Of a stretch of DNA of 64,000 nt, positions 47,036 to 58,309 are shown piece after piece. The stretch is from Adenanthera pavonina (lineage: Eukaryota; Streptophyta; Magnoliopsida; Fabales; Fabaceae): assembly GCA_026686845.1 (NCBI GenBank), contig JAIVEN010000004.1, positions 24,832,827 to 24,896,826 of the forward strand, written 5' to 3'. The position numbers and the translations under genes were made by a program. The stretch's first letter is position 1. Every line of letters starts with the position of its first letter. The notes beneath the pieces were generated by a model. The model was not told where the DNA came from and did no database searches. It was given only the letters and a program-made list of their open reading frames with translations.

Positions 47036-48351
47036 CTATTTTCCCTCATATATAGTTATTTCGTATCTTATCTATTCTTGTATGACCACACATCTATCTC
47101 AACATTCTTATCTCTGCTGCATCCATCTTATGCTCTTGTTGCCCTTTCAGAGACTAACATTCACTACCATATAGCATCACTAGTCTTATAGTAGTATGAT
47201 AAAATTTTCCTTTAAGCTTAGTAGGTATCTTACGGTCACAAATAACTCCTGAAACTTTTCTCCACTTTAACCACCCAGCTTGTATCCTATCCATAACATC
47301 CCCATCAATTTCATGATCGTTCTGTAAAATCGACCTCAATTACTTGAACTTTGATACTTCTGGAATGATTTGCTCTACAATTTTTACCTCTAAATTATTT
47401 TTAATTTGCCTCTTATCAAATTTACAATGCATATATTCTGTTTTACTTATATTCAGGTAGAATCCTTTTGATTCCAAAGTATGTCTCCATAACTCAAGTT
47501 TAGAGTTGACATACTCTCTTGAGTCCTCAATTGAGACTATATCATTGACAAAAAGCATACACTTAGGAATTTCCTCCTATATATGTTTTGTTAGAATATT
47601 CAAAAACAAATCAAACATGTATGAACTCAAGGAAGATCCTTGATGTAAATCTATCCTTGTAGGAAAGTCCTTTGTCTCCCTTCCAGGAATTCATACACTT
47701 ATTGTTGCCCCCTTATACATATCCTTTATGGCTAGAATATAAGCCACACAAACGCATTTCTTCTCTATTACTTTCCATAATACATCTCTTGGTACTCTAT
47801 CATAGGCTTTTTCTAAATCAATGAAAATCATATGCAAGTCTTTCTCTTTACTCTGATATCTTTTAATCAAATCCCTTAATAAATAAATAGCCTTTGTTGT
47901 AGACCGTCCTGGCATGAATCCAAATTAGTTTACTGAAACATGAGACTTTTTTCTTAGTCTATGCTCAATCACTCTTTCCTAAAGTTTCATGGTATGACTT
48001 ATAAGTTTTATCCCCCATAATTAGTACAATTCTAAATATCCCTCTTGTTCTTGTATATGAGTACTAAAGAGCTCTTTCTCCATTCCTCTAGCATTTTCTT
48101 TGACCTTAAAATATCATTAAAAAATTTAGTTAGCCACAAAGTCCCTTTCTCTCCTAAGCATTTTCAAACTTTGATAAGAATGTTGTCGAGGCCAATAGCT
48201 TTACCATTATCATTCTCTTAAGAGCTTCTTTTACCTCTCTAACCTGGATCCTATGATAGAAACTTAAATTCACTTCATCTTCATAAGTTGTTAAACCTTC
48301 TGTATCACTAGTCATATCCAAGCCATCATTGAAGAGCTTATAAAAGTAGTT
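47036..48351 (-). pseudogene. RTE LINE reverse transcriptase
   Basis: RT blocks on the minus strand: MPGRSTTKAIYLLRDLIKRY and MIFIDLEKAYDRVPRDVLW (47691-47915, with the first catalytic Asp intact), then MLFVNDIVSIEDS (47522-47558), where the catalytic Asp-Asp pair reads Asn-Asp, then GFYLNISKTEYMHC and an IVEQIIPEVSKFKYL-like block (47340-47470). 47154-47339 continues in a broken frame. RT upstream blocks at 47990-48350 are heavily decayed. Solo LTRs bound it on both sides. Confidence 0.85.
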
Positions 48352-48356
48352 CTCTC

Positions 48357-50017
48357 TGTTAGATTAGCTGGCTTCCCAAGAGGGGGTGAATTGGGAAGCT
48401 TGAAAATTTTCTGTAAAATATCAAGAAGGTGAAGAAAGCAATATATGATGATAAAACAGAGTATAAACAAATAACTGTAAAGGTGACAGTAAAGAGAAGA
48501 AGACTCAGAAAATTTATCCTGGTTCGGTCTCTCCACTTGACCTACGTTCCGTCCCCAAGTCACCACTTGAGATTTTCCACTATTCTGCAAGAATTTAGTG
48601 GGCTTCTTGCAAATGCCTCAGTACAAGAATGTTACTCTATTTCTAGAGTTTCACTCAATCACTCTATACACTCTTACAAAGTGCTTCCCCATCCCTTGTC
48701 ATATCCCCTCACAAGAAAATCTATCTTCCAGATGAAGATAAGATTGTTTACAAAGATTAAACTCTCTTAAATAGAGTGAAAATGAAAGTTTGAGTACAAA
48801 TATTGAAGTGAGAGAGTAAAAAACTTTGAGTAGAAGATTTGACAGAGTTTCAGTATATACAATGTTAAAATCGTTACCCACAACTTCAAATGATGTTATA
48901 TTTATAGATTTAGGTCTCAAATATCTGTTAGAGACAAAATCTATCCATTGGAGAAGTTATCCAACGGTTGCTCTGAAAAAACTATCTGTTAACCAACCGC
49001 ATTTAATGCTTCTGACATATTGAAATTTGAATTTCGGTTGGTCAACAGACGAATTTTGAAGAAACTGAAGGTTAACAGCTTCAACGTTGAATGCCCAAAG
49101 TTTGTCTGTCATGAAGTGAAATTCGAATTTTGAAGTTTGGAAAATGTTTCAGTGTTGTGACATACGAATTTTCAAGTAGAAAGTTTTTTCTGTTAAGTAT
49201 GAACAGTATTTTCAATTTGCTACACTGCCTTCGAAATTCGAATTTTGGAACTCCAAAATTCATTTGTCCATAGCTGGTTTACAAGGCTCAGTAGTTCATA
49301 TAGTTCAAAATTTGAATTTTCAAAGGGCAAAGTTCATCTGTCAGAGACACCTCTTTTCAAACTAACTTCAAAATTTGAATTTATAAATACTGTCATTCGT
49401 ATGTCAACATATCATTCTAACAGACTCACAAGCTTAGTTTCTGAAATTCAAATTTTCATGTTCAAAGTTCATCTATCAGTGAGCAACTTTCAAACTCAAT
49501 CTAAACTTGGTTTCAGATGAACTTTTACACAATTTCAGATGAATTTATTTAGTTTTCATAAGTTTCATTTTGTCTGAAATTTGAATTTTCAAAACTCAAA
49601 GTTCGTCTGTTGCTTAAAGATCCTTTCAGACACTTATCAAAATTAGAATTTTCCCAAGTCAAAATTCATCTGTCAGAGAACCATCTCCTTAGACTTATTC
49701 AGTTTAAACACGAAATTCAAATTTCCAAAGCCAAAGTTCAAATTTCCAAGATGACAGTTTAATATAAACCTTTCAAACTTCGTCTGTTGGTGGGTGTTTT
49801 TCAAATATTCCATGATTTAACATAGAATCAAGGTTTTAAAACATATTTTTACCAAATCAAAGTCTTTTACTCAAATAAAACACTACTAAACAACCTACAT
49901 CTATTCTTGCACAGATTCTTCAGAATTTCTTCACTTGAATTCTTTTGGGCACCTTTGATATCTTTATTCCAAGCTCTTGAGGGTTGGTTTGGAATCATCA
50001 AAACTCTGAATTCAACA
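48357..50017 (-). mobile_element. solo LTR, family S (S7), in LINE
   Basis: 1661 bp, left edge TGTTAGATTAGCTGGC, right edge CTCTGAATTCAACA. Target duplication CTCTC (48352-48356) against CTCCC (50018-50022), one mismatch. Same orientation as S6, 1.3 kb away in the same LINE. Confidence 0.92.
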
Positions 50018-50652
50018 CTCCCATCTTTCTTTGATATCATTATCAGTAAACAAAATTTTTCCTTCCTCATCCTTAATGCATCTTACTTGATTCAAATCTC
50101 TTGTCTTTCTTTCCCTATTCTTGGTAATTTTGTAAATCTTGCGTTCACTATTCTTTATTCCTAAATCTTGGTAGAATTTCTCAAAAGCTTTAGATCAAGC
50201 CTCACTCATTGCTTTCTTAGTCTCCTTTCTAGCTAAGCGATAACTCTTCCAATTTTCCTCATTATTGCACAAGTGTAAGGCTTTGAAACACTCTTTTTTA
50301 TGTTTAATCTTCTCTTGCACACTCTCATTCCACCACTAAGACTCTTTATCTTTAGGTCCAAAACCTTTGGATTCAACTAAGACTGTTTTTGTGGTATCCT
50401 TGATCCTTTTAGCCATCTTATCCTATAAGATATTAGCACTTCCTTGTGAGTGCCAATTACCTTCCTCCAATACTTTTCTCGTAAAGGTCAATTGTTGCTC
50501 ACCTTTTAGTTGCCACCATTTGATCCTAGGATTTAAGGCTTTTCAACTTTTTAGCTTATGGCTCTTAACTAGCAATCAAGGACCAAAACCCTATGTTGTG
50601 AAGTTAAGCTCTCACCAGGGATCACTTTGCAGTCTTTACAACCTCTTCTATC
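50018..50652 (-). pseudogene. RTE LINE linker between endonuclease and RT
   Basis: Decayed minus-strand coding sequence with stops, lying between the endonuclease end and solo LTR S7. Short RTE-like fragments can be seen (for example the KPKVLDLKIKSL-type segment near 50340-50370) but no continuous frame. Longer open frames on the plus strand here are chance. Confidence 0.5.
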
Positions 50653-51498
50653 TTAATTCCTTATAAAAAAGAAGTCAATTTGTGACGTTTGGGCTCCACT
50701 CTTATGTATGACTAAATTCTTCTCCCGTTTCTTAAAATAAGTGTTTATAATCGTAAGGTTATAAGCTATTAAGAAATGAATAATGGAATGCCCCTCCTTA
50801 TTTAATTCTCCTACACCAAAATTGCCATCAGCTCCCACATATTGCCTTGTCTCTTTTCTCACATGATCATTAAGGTCCCCACCAATGAAAATCTTTTCCT
50901 CTTGTGGGATGTCTCAAACCAAGCCTTCCAAATCTTCCTAAAATTTATCCTTAATATGTGCTTCTGACTCTACTTGAAGTGTATAAGCACTAATAATATT
51001 GAAAGAATCGTGCCCAATAGTCAATTTAAAGGATAAGATCCCATCTCCAATCGTTTTGACTCCTACCGCATTCTTTTTCCAAACTTTGTCCACAATAATA
51101 TCAACTCCATTCCTTGCTTTAACTTTCCCTAAGTACCAAAGTTTAAAACTAGTAGTGTCTATCTCTTTAGCCTTATCTCCCACCCATTTAGTTTCTTGAA
51201 GACATAAAATGTTAATTGTCCTTCGAATCATAGCATTCACTAACTCTATAGATTTACCTATTAAAGTGCCAATATTCCAAGAACCGAACCTAATCTTACT
51301 TTCTTGGGCTAACTTCTTTACCCATATTTGTCTAGAATGATGCGGTAACCCTTGCTCATTTAACAGTATACTTGGGCACCGATGTAGCGGCTCTAACTCA
51401 TTTAACACTGTATTGGAGCTATACAACACGTTACTTCTAGGTAATGACCTAGTCTTAGCACAAAAGTATCTTTGATCAATGTCATAGAGATTTGACAA
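50653..51498 (-). pseudogene. RTE LINE endonuclease domain
   Basis: APE-type endonuclease. Motifs: IRFGSWNIGTLIGKSIELV (catalytic Asn), NILCLQETKWVGDKAKEI (catalytic Glu), KARNGVDIIVDKVWKK, and FNIISAYTLQVESEA (Ala-Pro-Gln replaced by Thr-Leu-Gln) at 50938-51498; then FGVGELNKEGHSIIHFLIAY and SGAQTSQIDFFFI at 50653-50862, where the final Asp of the active site lies. A break separates the two blocks near 50900. It nicks DNA to prime reverse transcription in functional relatives. Confidence 0.85.
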
Positions 51499-51582
51499 AG
51501 TTTTACATTGGCTGTCTAGGGCTTAACACAATCCTCTTCCTTTATCCGGGCTTGGGATCGGCTATGATACCAGATAGGCAGA

Positions 51583-52849
51583 GCTAAATGAGTAATTAAT
51601 CCAATTTTGAGGAAAAAAATAATTCTAGATATTAATCCAAATAGTTTAGTCATATATATTTAAATTCATATGAGTAATTAATCCAAATTTGAGAAAAAAA
51701 TTCAAAAATATTAAGGTCAGCTTTGGAGATAATATTTAAATTAATGTCTTCAAAATATTCTTAAATTTACCACATTAGGAGGAAGCATCAAAACAATAAC
51801 TGATTGCAATCATTGTATTTATTTAAATATGAGTAGCAAAAAATTAGGCCAATAAAAGATACGTATAAAAAAATTACAATTATCTTATTGTGATATTTTG
51901 ATTGTGACTCATTATTTATACTTGAAATAATTGTGACTTAGTAATTGCACCTTTTTGAACCAAAATGAGCAATAGAACATCATCATATATGAGCAATAAA
52001 GCATATAATGATTGACTAAACCACATGGCAATACATGTGCCTTTCTCATACCTGCATGGAGGCTCACAATTGAAGCTTACTACTTGGCATCACAATATTG
52101 CAGCAAATGTGCTTGGGGATGCTGATTTCATATATATATATATATAGATATTATTCTTAATGATCTAAAATAAATAATTATAATTATTTCAAGTTCAAAT
52201 TTAAAATTTTTAGTTTGGATTTGGAATTCTTCTTTTTATGCACGGATAAATTTAAGTTTTACTTTTTACAATAATCATTGAGATAGTGCTAATTAAGTAT
52301 CATTGATTCGGTTAATTATTCAAAAGGTAATTAACCTACCCATTCATCGAGGGAACTACAATTGAATTACCATTTATTATTATTTTTTATTTCAATAATA
52401 GCATTAATTAAATATCATTGCTTTGATTAATTCTTCAAAATATAAATATTTAAGGGATCCAAACTAATTTATATTCATTTGAACAATTATAATTTTATTT
52501 TCTTTATAATTTTTATTTCATATTAACAATACAAATTTAAAAATTTTGAATTTATAAATTATATCAATAGAAAATGTTATAATTAACTATTATTAATTTT
52601 TCAATTAGTTACATTGAGTTTAGGGATTTCTATCATAAATTATAATCTAATCACAATTATTATATAATTCGTACTTCTTGATTTGGATTTCTTGCATCAA
52701 TTTCAACATGTACAGTACCTGTGCAATAAACATGATGCTTCCTTATATGTGCAACAATAAAAACTATCATGTATATATATAGTAAAAAAACATTGAATCA
52801 TATGTATCATTACTATTAGATCCAACCAATCATACAAGTAAATGTTATC
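51583..52849. other. AT-rich noncoding segment downstream of Helitron 2 helicase
   Basis: No credible frame. Holds the direct-repeat partners of 44665-45066 (at 51636-51905), a TATATATATATATATA tract at about 52132-52148, and very AT-rich sequence to 52800. By position it should include the 3' end of Helitron 2, but I could not identify a convincing hairpin plus CTRR end. Confidence 0.55.
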
Positions 52850-53491
52850 AATCTATATTATTGAAGATCTCTCTGTAAACTACATTTGATGTTTTGTTTG
52901 TTAGTTTATCATCAAGATCTAAAATTAAGATTTTCTAACCTTTTCTACTTGTTACATGCGATAGTGCAACACATCATTGTCCATAAGTGAAGACTAGTTT
53001 AGGCAAGTATAAACCAACATCATACAAATTTTATTTGTGACTCTTGTTTGCGGTCATTGCAAATGACAACATGATCAAGAGTTGCCTCCTACATATATTA
53101 AATGGGAAACTGGAGTTAGAAGCGGTCATAGTAATTCTTAGGATACATACATGCAAACCTTCATTAGAACCAGATATCATTTTTGCCTCAAGCACATGCT
53201 TACCTGTCTTGGTTACAATGAGCTATGTACCATTGCACAACCCTAGTGATTTGTCAATAGTTTGCATCAATATGATTGATGCACCAACTTTAACCCATAT
53301 TGAGTGATTAGGAAGACCGAACATAGATATGGAATTAAGGAACTCGATAGAATGAATATCACCAATAAATTCAACATTCCCATCCTGCTTTGATACACTG
53401 TTAGAACTTAAGCATATCGCATCCACACCAGGAAACATGGATGACATATATTGATTTACATCATCCACTATCGATAAGGTAGGAGCCAATA

Positions 53492-56423
53492 TTGTAACAC
53501 CTTACTTATTTCCTTTATTTTATCATATAATATAGTATGTATAATGTCCAAATAGCTCATATTAAGAGCTTGAACCGTTAATAGAACCAAAATATTTAAA
53601 TAAAAAAAACGTGCTACTATTCATTTAGTTCTCAAGTTTTCTAGACGAACTTTGAAAAATCATAACTTAATCCAAAAAAAACGTATCAATTTGGTTCAAG
53701 TATCTAAATGAAGATAGAAACATGATATACAAGATAAAAATATGAAAATTTCCTTTAACCTGACCAATTAGTACAGTTTATTACTCAAACTTATACTATA
53801 CAAATAGTCATTTCTCTCTTTTCCAGGATTTTGGCCATAATTTCAAAAATTCATATCTAACTTTATATTGATCCAAATCATGTATTCTTATACCATTGGA
53901 AAGATATATATGTTTACTTGCCTTCATATTTTTCTTATACATTTATTTAGTCTAGACAGGGTACAACATCAATTTGAATCACTAGGGATCAGAACATCAC
54001 TTTTTCTGGAACAGTCTTAGGAAAACTTGTATATCTCTCATTATACAGCTCCATTTGAACTCAAACCAGTGTCATATTAACCTCAAAATGTAAATATTTT
54101 CATAAATGTTAACCACTAAATTTTTTGAGCTCTGTATGATTTTATATCACTTTTCGAAAAGAAGTAATATATTCAGTAAAATTCGCAGTCTTCACATCAC
54201 TGTCCAGTTTTGATCCTAAATTTTAAAATTATACTATAAATTGTACATATATCCAAATTATGTGTTCTTTAGTTCATCGGAAAGCTTGTTCTCTCTAGTT
54301 TCAGATAATATATAACACTTGACTTACTTGCCCTGTTTCAGTCAAACAGTGTTAACTTTACTTTCATTGCTACAAAATGAACTTCTAATAATATATCATG
54401 GCAAAGTAGACTTCATAAAAAGCTCACATGATCATTCCATGTTTCAAATCCATGCCAAACATTTCATAATGCTCATAAGGAAATAATAGCACAATGGTAC
54501 AGATCTAAAAGGATATACATGGTTTTATGCATAATTTCAAAATATACAATCATAACTTGAAGACATCATTAAGCATCTTCCTCTTCTTCATTCTCCTTAG
54601 CTTTTGGACTCCTTTGCCATAGCTTGTGCCTAGTCATTTGGGATACTTGAGGGGATGAGATTGGGGGCAATCTCAGTAGCAAGTTACATTTCATGCAATT
54701 ATGTCAATCATGTCAAATAAACTCACATTTGATCACATTTAATCACATCAATCATATTTAAACAATAAATTGCCACATTGGTCATAAAAAACTCGGCAGC
54801 ATAACAGCTTAGAAAATGGACATCCTGGGGAATAAAACCCCTCATTTTATAGCCAAGACCAATAAAAGAAATCACAATTTCAATATGGCAACACAATTTA
54901 ATCATAGAAAGACAATGAAAGAACATAAAGCAAGAATATGAAACTTAGCTACCTTTGGTGCTTGCACTTGGATTTCCTCTTTAAACCAAAGCTTTCCCTA
55001 TTTTTCCCAAGCTTCCTCAAGTCCCTAAACATCATTCAACACATGCTCAAGCCACTGATTTCATGGCTAATCACAAAAAGTTCTCATAAAACTCTTGAAA
55101 CCCTTAAATTTCCAAACTCTTTATCTTAAGCTCTATCTTTGAGCCAACCCTTGTCTTTAAGGTTTTTCATCATGGGGAATTCATTTTTGCCATCAAATTA
55201 ATGAAATTCCAACCTTAAGACACTCAAATGATCTGGCAAATAATCTGCTCCAAAGGAAAAAGAATGATTCTTTCACAAACTTGCTTAAAACATTTCATAC
55301 TTGTTTCCTTTAGAAAAATCTCATGCTTTCTCTTGATTTTATGGTTTAAAAACAACTTTTCTTCCCATTAATCATGCTTGGCTAGATTAGAACAGTGGAT
55401 GAAGGAGACAAAATTTCAAGGGAACTAACTCATAGAGCTTAGAAACTATACTAGAACACTTAAAGAACACAAGAGGTTTGCTTACCAATTTTCTTAGCTT
55501 TTTCTTCCTTATTTTTCTTCTCTTTTTCTTTCCTCCTTCACGTGCTCCCTCCTTTCTCTCAACTTTGCAGACCACTTCTTCCTCTTTCTCTGTAGTGTTT
55601 GTTCGATCAAGTCATGAGGGAGTATATATAATATGTCACTAATTACACTTGCTTTTTGGTTAATCATGATTAAGTAAGAAAACTTAATCATTAAGTCTTC
55701 CCTTTTCTTGCCCACCAAGACTTCCAATTTGGACACATGGGCTGACATGTGGTATCCTAATAATGGTACACTTGTCCAAGGCACTGCATAATTTTTCCAG
55801 TTTAGCATTACCCTATGTTGGTTACTTTATACCTGGACCGGTAAATTTACTTTTTGCAGTGTAAATTCACTTTATTGATACAATATTAAAATGAATTTGT
55901 ATATGGTATTACTTTAATATACAATCTTTAACAAGCTCATTTTGTGATGTCCAATAGCCTTTCTTTTTTACTTTTTGGCTTTTACAGATCAAAAAGCAGC
56001 TTTACCGGTATAAAGTTACTTTTTAACCTTTGGCATTGATTATTTCCTCATTCTTGAATATTAACACTCAGTGCCATATACCATTGGACTTCTCTCATTG
56101 AGAGCTTCGTTTTGATAGTAATATTGCATATCAAAAAAATTACCCCTGACCTGAGGTAAATTTATAATTTTTAAAACTTTCGAGTTTTAGGTGTAATTTT
56201 TGCCAAAATATTTGACTTTTCTTCCCCACGTTAATTCTTATGCTTATATGCTTGGAGACAAAATTGTCATTTCCATAATTCTTAGGGTCAAAAATGTAAT
56301 TTCTCATTTTTCCATCTAATCAGGAAAAATGACCTTTTTACCCTATTTCACGCAAAACGGTATCTACCCTTTTTGTAAGTTTCTTATGCATTTTTAGTTA
56401 TCTAACACTTTAGGAATGTTACA
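53492..56423 (-). mobile_element. solo LTR, family G (G5), in Helitron 2
   Basis: 2932 bp, left edge TGTAACACCTTAC, right edge TTTAGGAATGTTACA, perfect target duplication AATAT (53487-53491 and 56424-56428). The best-defined family G copy: both ends intact, TGTAAC/GTTACA inverted ends, promoter-like TATATATACTCCCTC on the minus strand at about 55616-55630. It cuts the helicase motif between KVI and LAPT. No internal gypsy sequence. Confidence 0.93.
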
Positions 56424-56789
56424 AATATTACTTTATCTTTGAAGTAATATGGATTGTTGAAGTTATCAAGCATATTAGGATATGTGCGCTAAACAATGTA
56501 TTCGATGGGATCACCATGCACATCTAAAAGAAGATATAGTAGGATTGTAACTTTTGTTTCTCCTTCATTGTTTGGCTCAGTGGTTCCATCACCTACAAAA
56601 ATTATCCAATCTGAAAAGTCCTTTAATTCTCTAATATACATGTTTCTTGTCAATCTCAAAACCTTAAAATCTCTCCATATATAAGATGAGTTAAGGGATG
56701 CAAATACAATGTCCTCTCTTAACCCTCTTGGGATAAGTAGAAGCATTTGCTTGAAATCTCCGCCAAATACAATTACGTTAGCTCCAAAT

Positions 56790-58273
56790 TGTTGGGAATT
56801 TCAGCATACATGTAGCGAAAAAACTATTAAGAAATTCCCTCCCATGGATCTGTCAACGTTGTTTAGATTGAGATGTAGAAAAAGAATTTACCTTTGGTGC
56901 GTCCCTTGGTATTCTTTTTAATTTTGTCAGACCCCAGGAACTAACGTGACTAGTCAGCTCCCTCTACCGGTATCCACACTAACAGTGAGTCCAACTCAAA
57001 CGGCGTGCTAGCACCTTTGGTTGTGAAGTCCATATGTCCGTATGTTGCTCATCCTTACAGCCGCTGTTCATCATTCACCCGTACAGTCTCACTCTTTGAG
57101 TATACGACCGCTCTCTCTTTAGGGTGATTCAAAAATTGTGTTCATTCTGTATTCTAGTCTATATCAGTATATAGATAGAATTTGATATTTGTTTAATTTA
57201 AATTAATAATTTAAACTAAATCAAATATTAATTAAATAGATTAATTTGAATTTAAATCTATCATATAGAATTAAATTTAAAACTAATTCATTTGAATTAA
57301 TTTGAACAATATATATATCAAATATATATATAAAATTCTATCACGCAAAATTGAATATTAAATTTATTGAATCTAGACACATTTTAGATTCAATAAATCT
57401 GGACATTCTAGCTCGATTTGGCACGTTCTTGTGTGTGACCTTGTAGGCCCATATGATGTTGATAGTGGGCTAATAACACTAGTGGACAATAAGTTACAAG
57501 TGGCCTCTAGTAAGATATTATGACTACCCAAATCATATGAGTTCGGTGATCCGATTTAACCTATCATATAACCCGATCACATCCCTTTTGTCTCATGATA
57601 TATAGGTCAAGTATAAGATATGGAAATGTCATCCTCATTTTACTTGACCATCACTTTCTCGATCTCTGAGCAGACTAACAGAAAAAATGGAAACTTTTTC
57701 ATTCAAGCACAGTCATGCATTTCTCAGTCTCATTCATCGAGGGGCCCAGATATATCTCTCCATTAATTAGAGGGACAAATTCCATCTTGACCATTTATCT
57801 ACCTCCAAACAAGTCCCACTATGCCCTGTCATAGCCTTTATGTTCTCCCAATTAAAGGTGACTTTTGACTATGTCAAAGTATAGTGTTCCCTATGTAGGA
57901 AGCCCAGGTGATCTCAGGTCTGAGGGCTTAGTGACATGGTTATATATGAGATATACCTATGACTTGATCCATGCAACTATCTCATGACGGGTCGCTTCAG
58001 TGCCTATTCTCTAATAGGAGCTTATGATTTTGATTTGTATCTTCATACATAATTATCACATAATTATCAATGAAAATCATACTAGCATTAATTCATCATT
58101 ATTCCCACAAAGATGATTGACTAGGGACATTTAGGATAAAATAATTTATCTAAGGATATTATTATAAAGAAAAAAATGCAAACAATATAATAATGTAAGG
58201 AAAAATACATTTTTTTCATAATGAAGTACAATGCTCATAATACAATAATTGGCCTAGGGCACAATCTCCAACA
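56790..58273 (-). mobile_element. solo LTR, copia (Tork/Angela-like)
   Basis: 1484 bp, TGTTGGGAATTTCAGC to CACAATCTCCAACA, perfect target duplication CAAAT (56785-56789 and 58274-58278). The minus strand begins TGTTGGAGATTGTGCCCTAG, a start resembling Angela/Tork-type copia LTRs, so I orient it minus. It splits the Helitron 2 helicase between MPF and GANV, in frame. It is unrelated to family S. Confidence 0.9.
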
Positions 58274-58309
58274 CAAATGGCATGTTTGCATAGTTCATGC
58301 TTTGCTGCT

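Larger units (their letters stand above)
45091..51582 (-). mobile_element. RTE-clade LINE, near full length, split by two solo LTRs
   Basis: Minus-strand non-LTR retrotransposon. Its 5' part (about 50938-51582) has the endonuclease, the middle the RT, and the 3' end (45122-45343) the RTE C-terminal motif followed by a TTG-rich tail (minus strand TGTTGTTATTGTTGTTG at 45091-45107), diagnostic of plant RTE elements. Removing the two solo LTRs (45383-47035 and 48357-50017) and their duplications leaves about 3.17 kb, close to the usual RTE length. The flanks share a degenerate block (about 45028-45068 and 51591-51620), which might be an extended target duplication. Confidence 0.85.
52850..58309 (-). 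pseudogene. Helitron 2 helicase C-terminal half, split by two solo LTRs
   Basis: Three minus-strand pieces of one Pif1-like Helitron helicase. 58274-58309: MNYANMPF, cut by an LTR, continuing at 56429-56789 as GANVIVFGGDFKQMLLLIP, LNSSYIWRDFKVLRLTRNM and DWIIFVGDGTTEPN; cut by a second LTR in the FKDKVI/LAPTL motif; continuing at 52850-53491 as LAPTLSIVDDVNQYM, VGASIILMQTIDKSLGLCNG, LYLPKLVFTYGQ, VALSHVTSRKG and a final TNKTSNVVYREIFNNI. Compared with Helitron 1 it overlaps in motifs III-IV, so it is a separate copy. A few stops are present. Confidence 0.88.

Noticed and set aside
45383..50017. S6 and S7 as the two LTRs of one copia element
   Set aside because: The sequence between them is LINE RT, and each LTR has its own target duplication.
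50367..50666. 99-codon plus-strand frame with a hydrophobic start
   Set aside because: It lies antisense to the decayed LINE linker, between recognisable LINE domains; chance frame.
52130..52150. AT dinucleotide tract as a Helitron terminus or origin
   Set aside because: Simple TA repeats also occur at 39573 and 41085 inside the Helitron; no hairpin with CTRR end was found here.
56790..58273. tRNA or rRNA genes in the more GC-rich patch near 56930-57080
   Set aside because: No cloverleaf with conserved A and B boxes could be found; the patch lies inside a solo LTR with a clear target duplication.
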